Source: a virus. Taken from it: a stretch of DNA of 22,575 bases. Positions 1 through 7,869 of this stretch are shown one piece after another (positions within the stretch are counted from its first letter, which is position 1; the number at the start of each line of letters is the position of its first letter). The stretch is from the IMG/VR virus record IMGVR_UViG_3300042389_000786, positions 1 through 22,575 of that record, one strand, 5' to 3'. Below the pieces are notes generated by a model. The model had not been told where the DNA came from and made no database searches. It was given only the letters and a program-made list of their open reading frames with translations. Both the position numbers and the translations under genes were made by a program.

Positions 1-374
1 TGCTGCAGGTTGGCCCCGTACATCTGGTTCATGGCGCCCTGCTGGTTCCGGATGTCGGTACCCATCGCGTTCGCCAGCGCCTGATCCCAGCTCGCAAACT
101 GCTGCTGGGTTCCGCCACGCTGCTGACTTGGACGGACCGGAGAACCGTAGTTCGCCGTGATCCCCATCGTGCCACCCGTGCGAGCCTCAAAGGATCGACC
201 TGGTCCTTGGCGCTGTGCCGGCGAGTTCAGCCCGACGTTCTGCACCCCACCCATTCCAGTGGGGGCTGACCGACGACCCATCTGCCGATCGCGCTGTGAT
301 TGGCCACCAAACGGCTGACCGAAGTTCGACAGCGACGAAACTGGATCAAAGCCTTGGGTGTTGAATTGGCTCAT
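1..374 (-). CDS. Gln/Gly-rich phage protein, N-terminal part (cut by window edge)
   Basis: The reading frame opens at the ATG at 374 and stays open for 124 codons to the left edge, so only the N-terminus is visible. It starts MSQFNTQGFDP and is rich in Gln, Gly, Asn, Arg and Ser with no recognisable domain. Its ATG shares one base with the TAA stop of the preceding nozzle-like gene (TAATG), which indicates translational coupling within the same late operon. Position after the tail nozzle gene and the composition would fit an internal virion or ejection-type protein, but that is inference only. One copy of the dispersed 9-mer lies inside it (257-265) and is read as Ala-Pro-Thr-Gly. Confidence 0.7.
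   Translation of the reverse strand, partial: MSQFNTQGFDPVSSLSNFGQPFGGQSQRDRQMGRRSAPTGMGGVQNVGLNSPAQRQGPGRSFEARTGGTMGITANYGSPVRPSQQRGGTQQQFASWDQALANAMGTDIRNQQGAMNQMYGANLQ
257..265 (+). repeat. Dispersed 9-mer CAGTGGGGG, copy 1
   Basis: Exact copy, antisense to the partial Gln/Gly-rich gene, read there as GCC CCC ACT GGA (Ala-Pro-Thr-Gly). Confidence 0.85.
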
Positions 375-3300
375 TAGCTTCCTCGAATCTGGGTGGATCG
401 TTCGACCGACGTAATCGCACCGCGCACAATACAGCCCATCAATCGGAAGTCGAGATCAGGGCACAGAATCCGGATTCCGGGGGTCAACGTCGTACCCTTG
501 GCACCGTATCTCCCGTCAGAAGAATCGGTACCAAAGGCTGCATATACCACACCTTCATCGGCTTCTACTGACGAGTACAACGCCCGTGCCGTATCGTACG
601 TTTCCGCTGTGTACGTCGGGGTTCCTGCAACGCCCGAATACAGCAATCCCGTGAACCGGTTGAGAGGAATGGCCGTCAGTTCATCGCGGGTCGCCCCACC
701 AGAGACATCTGAAAACGAAGCCCCGATGCTTCCGACAACCTTCATCCGGAAGAAGTCCGCATTCGAGAAGGTCATCCCCTGCTCGGTCTCCATCCCCAAC
801 GGGTGGCCAGCCCACTCAAACACGACCGGGCTCACAACGAACACGTCTCCAGCCGTGGTGTTGTTGACCCACGAGTTGGCACCCGCGTTGTCCACGATCA
901 CGTCGTTCGTGTTGTTATACATGATCTTGAACTTGCGACCGATGTACGGGGTCATCGCCGCATTCGTAGACCAAACAAGGTAGGCGTACGAGAACCGCCA
1001 AGCTCCCGCCGTCACAATCGTGTTCACGGCGCTGAACGGAATCCGCTTACCAATGTTGTCCCAAGACCCTGTCGCAACAAACCGCGAATCCCCGTCGAAG
1101 TCCAACGTCGTGATTCGTCGCGTGTATTCGTAGGCAGCTGTCGCAATCTGGATCTCTCGCGACTGGTAGCAATCGACGGTGTACACCTGCGGACCAGTCC
1201 AACTGCTATTACCAGTGCCCGACGCTCGCGTGTCTTGCCAGTTCAACAAGAAGAACGCTCTTCGACTCAAGCTGTTCGTTGGGCTAACAAAGCCACTCGA
1301 CTCGATCGGCCACGACCCTTGAGCCGTCAACGCAAAGTTGGCATCCGCAACCTTCGTAGTCTTTCCCGTCGAGAACCACAGAACGTACATCTCTTCCTGC
1401 GTCGGATTGTGGACGAACAAGCAGTTCATAAACGGGTCGTGCACAACCTGGAGCACAGACAGATCCGTCTTCCACTCCTTGGCCATGACGCTGTTCAAGT
1501 TGCGAATCTCGTCAAGCTGGCCCTGCGCGTCCACGCTCTTCAAGCCGTGGCTCGTCACGTAGTAGACCGAGCTGCCCACTGAATCAGCGGCCCGAGGATT
1601 CACGATGCCGTAGCCCTCGTGCATCTCCGTCACTTTGATGTACGGCCCACTCTTCCGAATGTGGTAGACCTTGTCGCGCGAGAGTCCGATCGCATTCGAT
1701 CCTGCTCGCCCGAACTTCACAACTTCGTTACTTGGAACAGTGGGGGTATACCGATTGAACGGGGGGAACAGCTCCGGCACAAGATCCATCAAGCTGGACC
1801 AGCGCATCTCACCCAATCCACGAACCGTATCCGAGACTCGTTTCGTCTCCGTTGTCGACTCTGGTGGTGCATCAATCTTCGACACCAACATCGTGTTCTG
1901 GTGGAACAGCGCAGTGCCACCGAACGGCATCTTCTCATCAAAGACGCTGCGATCGACGTACGCATCCTGATAGACCAACTGCTTGTCTTCCAACTCGTAG
2001 AAGTACATGGCGTGTCGGCTCGTCGTTGCATCCCCGAACGTACGACCTGTGCCGTTCAAGCAAGTGTGGTAATCCGACAACCGAACAACCGCGTCCAAGA
2101 ATGGCAACCCTGCGACCATTGTGCCGCCGGCATCCTGAATCTTGACGCTTCGGTACACGTACATCAGATCGTACTTGCCGGAGTCGTACACGATCTCGAT
2201 GCCTACGTACTGATCGTTCTTCACGCTCAGGTTGTTTCCACCCTGCGTACGCGCGAGAATGAAATCTTCGCTGCGAACTTGCGCCACGGTGCTGAACGCG
2301 CTCTTGCGACCCGTCTTCGAGTTCACCAGCACGTATCCGAAGCTGTAGTCACCCGGCTCAAACTTACGAGCTTGATAACGGTTCTCCGTCGTGAACGAAC
2401 CTACGATGCTCTGATAGAAGAATCCAACACAGTCCGTACGCTTGACACCCACTTTCCAGTAGTAAGTCTTGCCGTATGCCAACCGAAGATTGGGGAACAA
2501 CTGCGCTGGCGAATAGTTCGAGACAGCCAGATTAGTAGCAATGCAGTGATCATCGAGGGCGCCTGTGCCTTCTTCAACCAAGTACACGTCCCATCGGACG
2601 TTCGCATCCAACGCTTCCCCGTCTGGGTAATACGAAGTCCAGTCCAACTTCGGGGTCACGCTCACATTGGTCTGCTTGTTCGCAGGCGTCAACAACTGCG
2701 TTAGAATCCCGACCCCATCCGTGCAAGCACTTCCAGTCGGAGTGTGCGAATTGGGGGATCCTGGTTGAGAAACAGCCCCAGCCGCCGGCACAGTGTCGTT
2801 GTAACAGATGCCCGACGCCTCATTCGGAAACAGGTTCGAGCTCGTGTACGGGTTCTCCGCCAACATCACAACCTGCGCGGACGCCGGTCGTCCCGTCTCC
2901 AACGTCGTAAACGACCCAGGCGCAATCCCACGTTCGGGGCTCGCCAACGATGGCTGCATCCCTGGGCCCGGAATCGTACCTGTGCCCGTGGATCCGATAA
3001 CTGTCGGCGTCAAGAACGTCTTGTTGGTGTACGTGACCGTCAACTTCGGACGGATCCCGTAGTTCGGCTGGGTCCGTCCCGCAAACGAGATCAAGTTGCT
3101 TGCCGTGCTTCCGCGCACAATCACGTCGGTCTTCCTAGTGAACGACTGCGACAACCCGCTCACTGCGCGTTGCACAATGTTCGTCGCCGTCAACTGAACC
3201 TTGCCCAGATAGTTCTTCAGCAGCGTCGAGGAGATCTCGTGGGCGGCCTCGTACGTCCCACCTGCCGTACCCCACGCGGCCGAGGTCGTGCGGTTGTTCC

Positions 3301-4072
3301 ACGTGACCTGCGCCTCATTCCAGAGTACTCCCGTTGCAGAAGGATCGCTCACAGGGGCCACGTACAACGTACCTGAACTACCCGTCAACGCATTACCCGT
3401 GACGGTGAACTCCAACACCGCAGACTCAACAGTCTTTCCGGTCTCAGCCGAAGTATCAAACCGTAGCAGGGTATTCTTGGTGGTACCCCCACTGATTACT
3501 TCGAGTGTCAGGGGTTGGCTGCTTTCGTAGTTGGTAGTTGCTGCGGCGCTGTTGATGAAGGCGTCTGCCTCGCAGGCGTACTCCTTCGTGCGCGTAGCCT
3601 CGATGTAGAACAGGGACGGACTGCGCCCCTCAAGGAAGCAGTACACAAAGCGCCCTGCAACTTGCACATCAAACTGGCCCGTCGCTGGAGCCGCGTCCAT
3701 CAACTTCACGCAACGGGTGAAGCTCTGATTGACCGAGTCCCAGTAGTCGATGAAGACATCCGATACAGTGGGGGTTGCCGGCCTCACTGCCCGATACACG
3801 AACCCGTAGGCGTACTCTTCGGATCCGATCCGGAAGTCCACCGCCTTGAAGTCAACGATCACGGACTTGTGCGTGTGGTTGGTTTGGTTCTGAAGCTCGG
3901 TGATCGTGTACGCCAGCTTGAAGCCAGGGAACGGTCGGAGGCCACCCTCACTGGAACCGTCGACGCCTGTCATCTCCGAGGAGAAACCACGTTGAACACC
4001 TGGGCGCTCAACGCGCTTATCCAACGTCGTCTCCATCACAGGGTATGACCAGTCAGTCTTGAGATCAGCCAC
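374..4072 (-). CDS. Large tail nozzle/tail-tube-like protein with inserted beta domains (1232 aa)
   Basis: Probable virion tail protein. The start is a GTG at 4072, preceded by the good ribosome-binding sequence GAGAGGTG. Residues about 1-165 carry the N-terminal segment PGVQRGFSSEMTGVDGSSEG followed by beta-rich sequence, and residues about 566-1232 look like a continuing beta-propeller-type nozzle. Between them lie two apparently inserted modules. Residues about 168-348 resemble a DNRLRE/CBM96-type surface domain (DAFINSAAATTNY, LLRFDTS, WNEAQVTWNN, RPKLTVTY). Residues about 460-562 resemble a bacterial fibronectin-III-like domain (TNVSVTPKLDW, LAYGKTYYWKV, GSFTT). Known podovirus nozzle proteins sit late in the head-tail operon, as here. 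The stop overlaps the next start. Three copies of the 9-mer fall inside (1738, 3486, 3766). The exact family is uncertain; a tail stabilisation or fibre-anchoring protein is the alternative. Confidence 0.68.
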   Translation of the reverse strand: MADLKTDWSYPVMETTLDKRVERPGVQRGFSSEMTGVDGSSEGGLRPFPGFKLAYTITELQNQTNHTHKSVIVDFKAVDFRIGSEEYAYGFVYRAVRPATPTVSDVFIDYWDSVNQSFTRCVKLMDAAPATGQFDVQVAGRFVYCFLEGRSPSLFYIEATRTKEYACEADAFINSAAATTNYESSQPLTLEVISGGTTKNTLLRFDTSAETGKTVESAVLEFTVTGNALTGSSGTLYVAPVSDPSATGVLWNEAQVTWNNRTTSAAWGTAGGTYEAAHEISSTLLKNYLGKVQLTATNIVQRAVSGLSQSFTRKTDVIVRGSTASNLISFAGRTQPNYGIRPKLTVTYTNKTFLTPTVIGSTGTGTIPGPGMQPSLASPERGIAPGSFTTLETGRPASAQVVMLAENPYTSSNLFPNEASGICYNDTVPAAGAVSQPGSPNSHTPTGSACTDGVGILTQLLTPANKQTNVSVTPKLDWTSYYPDGEALDANVRWDVYLVEEGTGALDDHCIATNLAVSNYSPAQLFPNLRLAYGKTYYWKVGVKRTDCVGFFYQSIVGSFTTENRYQARKFEPGDYSFGYVLVNSKTGRKSAFSTVAQVRSEDFILARTQGGNNLSVKNDQYVGIEIVYDSGKYDLMYVYRSVKIQDAGGTMVAGLPFLDAVVRLSDYHTCLNGTGRTFGDATTSRHAMYFYELEDKQLVYQDAYVDRSVFDEKMPFGGTALFHQNTMLVSKIDAPPESTTETKRVSDTVRGLGEMRWSSLMDLVPELFPPFNRYTPTVPSNEVVKFGRAGSNAIGLSRDKVYHIRKSGPYIKVTEMHEGYGIVNPRAADSVGSSVYYVTSHGLKSVDAQGQLDEIRNLNSVMAKEWKTDLSVLQVVHDPFMNCLFVHNPTQEEMYVLWFSTGKTTKVADANFALTAQGSWPIESSGFVSPTNSLSRRAFFLLNWQDTRASGTGNSSWTGPQVYTVDCYQSREIQIATAAYEYTRRITTLDFDGDSRFVATGSWDNIGKRIPFSAVNTIVTAGAWRFSYAYLVWSTNAAMTPYIGRKFKIMYNNTNDVIVDNAGANSWVNNTTAGDVFVVSPVVFEWAGHPLGMETEQGMTFSNADFFRMKVVGSIGASFSDVSGGATRDELTAIPLNRFTGLLYSGVAGTPTYTAETYDTARALYSSVEADEGVVYAAFGTDSSDGRYGAKGTTLTPGIRILCPDLDFRLMGCIVRGAITSVERSTQIRGS
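1738..1746 (+). repeat. Dispersed 9-mer CAGTGGGGG, copy 2
   Basis: Exact copy in the nozzle-like gene, read as ACC CCC ACT GTT (Thr-Pro-Thr-Val). Confidence 0.85.
3486..3494 (-). repeat. Dispersed 9-mer CAGTGGGGG, copy 3
   Basis: Exact copy with the full extended consensus ATCAGTGGGGGTACC, inside the inserted DNRLRE-like domain; read as Ile-Ser-Gly-Gly-Thr. Confidence 0.85.
3766..3774 (+). repeat. Dispersed 9-mer CAGTGGGGG, copy 4
   Basis: Exact copy in the nozzle-like gene, read as ACC CCC ACT GTA. Opposite in orientation to copy 3, 280 bp away. Confidence 0.85.
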
Positions 4073-4085
4073 GGTTCACCTCTCT

Positions 4086-4517
4086 CTAAATCTCTTTAGG
4101 CCACTTGTTCAAAGGACAAGTTGCTTTGGGCATAGTCGCCTTGATTGTGAGTTCTGCTCGTTTACTTCCTAAGTTGCAACCACATTTAGTGCACCAACCT
4201 AATTGGCCTTCTGTGGCATTCGTAGAATCTAAAGCTGGACAAACACGACAAAGAGAAAGTCGTGCTTCAAGAGCATCTCCTTGCAAAGGACCCTCAACAA
4301 CTCGGCTGATCTCTGCCTTTGCCCAACTCATCGCTTTTTGGATCAGGGTTTTAGGTGGGGGCGCAGGTGGCTTCACAACCAGTTGCACTATTGCTGGTTC
4401 GGTTGAGACGCGATGAGGGCAAAGCTTTTTACAAATGCCTTCAGAAGGTCTTGGGCCATAAAGCTTCCGACCTTGTTCGTGACTGCATTCTTGCCCGTTG
4501 TGGTACTCACATCTCAT
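4086..4517 (-). CDS. Small zinc-ribbon-like cysteine-rich phage protein (143 aa)
   Basis: The start chosen is the ATG at 4517, which forms an ATGA overlap with the TGA stop of the gene before it; a second in-frame ATG at 4529 would add four residues. Ten cysteines are visible. The C-terminal part has CRVCPALD, then WCTKCGCNLGSK and finally CPLNKW, the CxxC...CxxCGC...CPLxKW arrangement common in small phage proteins with a presumed metal-binding ribbon. The N-terminal part has another cysteine set (CEYHNGQEC, CKKLCPH). The middle is proline-rich, then helical. Function is unknown. It is the last of three consecutive cysteine-rich genes, lies in AT-richer DNA than the flanking capsid genes, and precedes the nozzle-like gene by 13 bases. 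Confidence 0.75.
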   Translation of the reverse strand: MRCEYHNGQECSHEQGRKLYGPRPSEGICKKLCPHRVSTEPAIVQLVVKPPAPPPKTLIQKAMSWAKAEISRVVEGPLQGDALEARLSLCRVCPALDSTNATEGQLGWCTKCGCNLGSKRAELTIKATMPKATCPLNKWPKEI

Positions 4518-5545
4518 GTGTACTCCCAAAACCCTGGGGGTCCAGCTTCAATGCGAACAGAACAACATCCGGAAGAGACATCTAAACTGGCCCCGCATTG
4601 GTCACAAGGGTTGTAACCCGTTGTAATAGATGGGCCATCACAGAAGGGGAAAAGGCGAGTACCTATCCCTCCTCCCGGGATGCACAACTCAGGCACGTCT
4701 TGCTCCGTAAACTCTTCAATCGAAGACAAAGCAAAAGGCCCCCTGTTTACAGAGGTATTATCAACACAAGGAAGACAACCTATCGTACCTAAACAACCCT
4801 CTTCGATACCGAGAGGTTCACCGCACCCGTCTTCAACTTCGTAACACCAACCTAAAAACCCCGCAGATCCATCGATCTGATCTAACGGGTCGTAGTCGGA
4901 GGCATAAGAAATTGTAGCTCCTCGACAGTAAGCACCTACAGGCGGGTACTGATAGAAGTCTCCACAACCCGTAAGGTTTCCTTCCGGATCTCGATAATCC
5001 ACCGCTCCATCTAAGTTTCCATCGAGTGGGAATCCACAGATAGACAAACGGTGAATCCACCCTTGAGCGGTTGTTCCTGTCCAATTACACCCGCTCGGTG
5101 TTGCTCCATAAGGAAGTATGTCTAAACAAAACCTAGTTAATCTAACCCCGTCTACAGATTGGGAGCTAATCAACGTGGATTCTGGATCGCATTGGTCGCA
5201 ATGACTTGCATAACTTTGACGTGTCAAAGTCCAAGAAACTTCTAAAAACCCTGTTGCTCTGTAACAACAACAACTACAAACAGTTCCTGGGCTACAACAC
5301 CGCTTTACAAGGTGGGCAACCACAGGTGTATACAAGGTATAAGAGATAGAAAGAGAAGATTCTAATGGAAAACTTTCTGGTTCTCCTGAAACGCACGAGC
5401 AACCAGGTAGGTCAATCCTTCTTCTCCAAGTCGCTGAATAAGAACCGGCAATGTTGTCGACAAGGTAAGTTGTGCCCATCCATTTTGGGCAGTTATCGAT
5501 TGCAGGAGTGCAACAACAACCAGCGGCAATGATTCCGTTAGACAT
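4514..5545 (-). CDS. Extremely cysteine-rich protein of unknown function (343 aa)
   Basis: No family recognised. The protein has 30 cysteines in 343 residues, often paired or in runs (GCCCTP near the N-terminus, KRCCSPGTVCSCCCY near residue 90, SHCDQCD near 120, PCDQCGASL and GCCS near the C-terminus). The CDQC pairs resemble zinc knuckles; otherwise the sequence is rich in Gly, Ser, Asp and Pro with few charges, like a beta-rich extracellular or virion surface protein. There is no signal peptide or membrane segment. Its ATG overlaps the upstream stop by 8 bases (ATGTCTAA) and its stop overlaps the next start, so it is in the tail operon. By eye the DNA is clearly more AT-rich than the capsid genes. 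Disulfide-stabilised or metal-binding virion decoration is a guess. Confidence 0.72.
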   Translation of the reverse strand: MSNGIIAAGCCCTPAIDNCPKWMGTTYLVDNIAGSYSATWRRRIDLPGCSCVSGEPESFPLESSLSISYTLYTPVVAHLVKRCCSPGTVCSCCCYRATGFLEVSWTLTRQSYASHCDQCDPESTLISSQSVDGVRLTRFCLDILPYGATPSGCNWTGTTAQGWIHRLSICGFPLDGNLDGAVDYRDPEGNLTGCGDFYQYPPVGAYCRGATISYASDYDPLDQIDGSAGFLGWCYEVEDGCGEPLGIEEGCLGTIGCLPCVDNTSVNRGPFALSSIEEFTEQDVPELCIPGGGIGTRLFPFCDGPSITTGYNPCDQCGASLDVSSGCCSVRIEAGPPGFWEYT

Positions 5546-6359
5546 CGCAAGTCACAGTCAAAGGGTTTTCCATGTGGAACCAAGGACGCCCATCTGCATC
5601 CAAGAACATTGGGACTACAGAATTGTCGCGGATTCTTTTACGGCCAACAACGGTACCTGCCGGGACGGTGTTGCCACCGTTGTTAGGTATTGAACACTCG
5701 TAAACATTGTATGCGACATACGTGGACAAAGCAGAAGATCTAGCTATTTGGCCGGAAGAGGCAACCAAGATCTCTATCCACGAATAAGTCCAAAAGGTTC
5801 CCGCACAATCAACACTGGTAAGCCCTGCTTCTGAACAGGTAATCCCTGTGATCCGAGCTTTGAAGACTGTTTCCGAAGGCCCGAACCCACAGTCACAACC
5901 CCCACTGCCTTCAAGGCCACCTCCACTTGAAGCACCACAGCCATCAACCAGACACTCATCAATCCCCAAGAACAAGCCGTTAGGGTCTTGAAGACAACGA
6001 CCAGAGATGCAGGAGTACCGCAGTTTCTCCTCTGGGCCCACCGGCGGAACAGAGCCTGGGTTCGCGGTTGGAGAGATGGCGGTCGTTGCAGGATTGCCGA
6101 CGACGTTGAAGAACGCGAACGACGTGTCCCCGAAGCCATTGCCGCCAGGCATGAAGAACTGCGCTGGCAACGACGGACCCGTTTGATTCGGGGCAGAACC
6201 AGGTGCAGAGTAACTGGTGGGGTCTACGAACTTAAGGCCAGGAGCCAACGTGACAATCTGAAACCCGTTCGTCATGCGTTGCGTGAACGCTTGCGAGAAC
6301 ACAGGGAGAATCTGCTCGAACTCCCGGTTAGCGGTGTTGAGAAGTTCGTCGTTGTTCAT
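5538..6359 (-). CDS. Structural-module protein with internal cysteine motif (273 aa)
   Basis: It starts MNNDELLNTANREFEQILPV; its ATG shares one base with the TGA stop of the adaptor-like gene (TGATG). The N-terminal ~100 residues have no cysteine and look like a structural domain. At about residues 112-136 a module begins with YSCISGRCLQDPNGLF followed by CLVDGC, a C-x4-C...G-x-F...C-x3-C pattern of the kind seen in environmental virion-associated proteins. A Gly/Ser-rich linker with CDCG follows, then a beta-rich C-terminal region ending TVTCDV; ten cysteines in all. Position directly after the adaptor fits a head-tail or tail accessory protein, but the function is not established. It holds one copy of the 9-mer (5899). 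Confidence 0.7.
   Translation of the reverse strand: MNNDELLNTANREFEQILPVFSQAFTQRMTNGFQIVTLAPGLKFVDPTSYSAPGSAPNQTGPSLPAQFFMPGGNGFGDTSFAFFNVVGNPATTAISPTANPGSVPPVGPEEKLRYSCISGRCLQDPNGLFLGIDECLVDGCGASSGGGLEGSGGCDCGFGPSETVFKARITGITCSEAGLTSVDCAGTFWTYSWIEILVASSGQIARSSALSTYVAYNVYECSIPNNGGNTVPAGTVVGRKRIRDNSVVPMFLDADGRPWFHMENPLTVTCDV
5899..5907 (-). repeat. Dispersed 9-mer CAGTGGGGG, copy 5
   Basis: Exact copy in the Gly/Ser linker of the 273-aa protein, read as GGC AGT GGG GGT. Confidence 0.8.
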
Positions 6360-7243
6360 CAGAACACGAAGAGGTTCATGTTGTCGACGGTACCCCCACT
6401 GAATCTCTTTCCAGTGCGGGAGTTCATGTTGCCCAAGGTGTCATGCGCGGTCTTGATGGCTTGGCGGTACGCGAACGCCAACGATTGCTGTTGGCCCTGC
6501 GAGATCTTTCGACCAACGCCAGCCCGCATCGCCGCGCTCAACGAGACTGCATCAACCATCGGCTCCATCACGAACGGAACTACCTCGTAGCTGTAAGAGC
6601 CTGCCGCGTTCGTGGCAGGAGTCCGCAGCGTGGCCACTCGGGTGGTCGCGTTGTACGCCGAGATCGTGCACTCGTCCGTGACATTGGCCCCAAAGATCCG
6701 CAAGTAGCAGCCCACGTAGGCGTTCTCGCGCTTATCGAGGGAGCCCAAGAAGCCACTAGATGGCAACGTGAATGTCCCGTTCGCATTCAAAGTTCCTGTC
6801 GTTCCGGCGACGTAGTGAGCGGCGACGTCGCCCGACGGAACGTACAGGATGGTGTACGTCTTGGCCTCGGTCGGGTAGGGCTTGAACGAGATCAGGTTGC
6901 CCTCGATCGACCAACCTGGGCCGTACACGTTGAACTCGCTACGAGGGTGGAAGTCCTCGATGAACACGCCCGTCGACGCATTGACGACACCCACCCGAAG
7001 AACCTGGCGCACCATTGGGGGCAACCGGTAGTACTGGGTGTTCGCAGCAACCGTGATCGTGAGCGGAACCACGACCTGTGCGTCTGACATCATGGAGACC
7101 CGCGAGACCACGTCGGTCATCGCGCTCGACATGAAGAACCGCACCAAGTAGTTATCGTCGTACTTCGCGTCCAGATCCGGATCATCCAAGTAGTGGCGAA
7201 CCTTCTCGCAGTACGTCTTGATGATGGATCCGGTTGAGTGCAT
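6359..7243 (-). CDS. Probable head-tail adaptor/connector protein (294 aa)
   Basis: It begins MHSTGSIIKTYCEKVRHYLD with an acidic, helical N-terminus (residues 1-50), a long beta-rich middle (TVAANTQYYRLPP through the region containing YTILYVPSGD) and a C-terminal helical stretch (QQQSLAFAYRQAIKTAHDTL). This helix-beta-helix arrangement, the length near 300 aa and the position two genes after the major capsid protein match podovirus adaptor or tail-tubular-A-type proteins that sit under the portal. No catalytic motif is seen. The preceding gene's TGA ends three bases before this ATG. A 9-mer copy near the 3' end (6393) is read as Phe-Ser-Gly-Gly-Thr. The adaptor assignment is inferred from architecture and order rather than a specific motif. 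Confidence 0.62.
   Translation of the reverse strand: MHSTGSIIKTYCEKVRHYLDDPDLDAKYDDNYLVRFFMSSAMTDVVSRVSMMSDAQVVVPLTITVAANTQYYRLPPMVRQVLRVGVVNASTGVFIEDFHPRSEFNVYGPGWSIEGNLISFKPYPTEAKTYTILYVPSGDVAAHYVAGTTGTLNANGTFTLPSSGFLGSLDKRENAYVGCYLRIFGANVTDECTISAYNATTRVATLRTPATNAAGSYSYEVVPFVMEPMVDAVSLSAAMRAGVGRKISQGQQQSLAFAYRQAIKTAHDTLGNMNSRTGKRFSGGTVDNMNLFVF
6393..6401 (-). repeat. Dispersed 9-mer CAGTGGGGG, copy 6
   Basis: Exact copy near the 3' end of the adaptor-like gene, read as TTC AGT GGG GGT ACC. A one-mismatch word CAGTGCGGG lies 11 bases away at 6412 on the plus strand. Confidence 0.85.
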
Positions 7244-7246
7244 GGT

Positions 7247-7798
7247 TCAGCCCGTGGAAATGATCTTCTCGTTCATGGCCCAGCGTAGCAACTCCCGCAT
7301 CTGGTCCAGCTCTGGCCCGTCGTCCGGAACATCTTCAAGACTCAGTTTGTCGGCGGCTTCATCCAGCTTCCGTTTCCGAAGCACCTTCTCCATGTCATCG
7401 AGCACGGTCTTTCGATCCATCAGCGCACTCTGCCGGTCGCTGATTTTCTGAAGACGGTTCTTTCGCATCTCGTCGACCATCTCGTGCTCTGGCTTGCAGC
7501 GCCACATCAACCATTCCATGTCGGGCAGATCTGCCGGATGATCTCCCGGAGGACCCGAGAAGAGGCAGATCTCGGTCGCAGCCGCAATCCCCTGCCCGAA
7601 CACCTTCGGTTTTACAGACCATTGAGCCAGACCAAACTTGCCGGTCTTCCGATGGCGGTACACGAATAGGTTGTCCAACCCCGTCTTCCGCTGCAGGCTC
7701 TCCAACCACGGGCACGGAGGAATCAGCTCAAACTTGTCGGGGGTCATCTCCGTACCCATAAGCAGGGCTACGGTGATCTCGTCGTCGGACATCGTCAT
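7247..7798 (-). CDS. Unknown structural-module protein with charged helical C-terminus (183 aa)
   Basis: The start chosen is the ATG at 7798 because GGAG lies 8 bases upstream; an upstream in-frame ATG at 7846 would read through the hairpin at 7817-7844 and lacks a ribosome site. The protein begins MTMSDDEITVALLMGTEMTP. Residues about 20-90 contain aromatic-rich sequence (PPCPWLESLQRKTGL, FVYRHRKTGKFGLAQWSV). Residues about 105-183 are highly charged and probably coiled (DRKTVLDDMEKVLRKRKLDE). It lies between the major capsid gene and the adaptor-like gene, so it is likely a head completion or head-tail accessory protein, possibly expressed at a lower level than the capsid because of the hairpin. 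No family is recognised. Confidence 0.75.
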   Translation of the reverse strand: MTMSDDEITVALLMGTEMTPDKFELIPPCPWLESLQRKTGLDNLFVYRHRKTGKFGLAQWSVKPKVFGQGIAAATEICLFSGPPGDHPADLPDMEWLMWRCKPEHEMVDEMRKNRLQKISDRQSALMDRKTVLDDMEKVLRKRKLDEAADKLSLEDVPDDGPELDQMRELLRWAMNEKIISTG

Positions 7799-7816
7799 GT
7801 AACACTCCAAAGAATA

Positions 7817-7844
7817 GGGGCCACCCCATTTACGAGGTGGCCCC
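7817..7844 (-). terminator. GC-rich hairpin after the major capsid gene, possible intrinsic terminator/attenuator
   Basis: A perfect 9-bp inverted repeat (GGGGCCACC and GGTGGCCCC) flanks a 10-base loop, 26 bases past the stop of the major capsid gene and before the ribosome site of the next gene. On the transcribed minus strand it is followed by TATTCTTT, a weak U-tract, so termination may be partial. A strong hairpin after the capsid gene is a common way for phages to lower downstream expression or protect the mRNA 3' end. Confidence 0.6.
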
Positions 7845-7869
7845 ATTGTACCGTCATGTCACTGAAGGA

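Noticed and set aside
1619-2704. Plus-strand ORF (361 aa) opposite the nozzle-like gene
   Set aside because: Antisense shadow of the same kind; composition is not protein-like and it has no neighbours on that strand.
7799-7846. Upstream ATG at 7846 as start of the 183-aa gene
   Set aside because: It would translate through the perfect hairpin; ATG 7798 has GGAG at the right distance.
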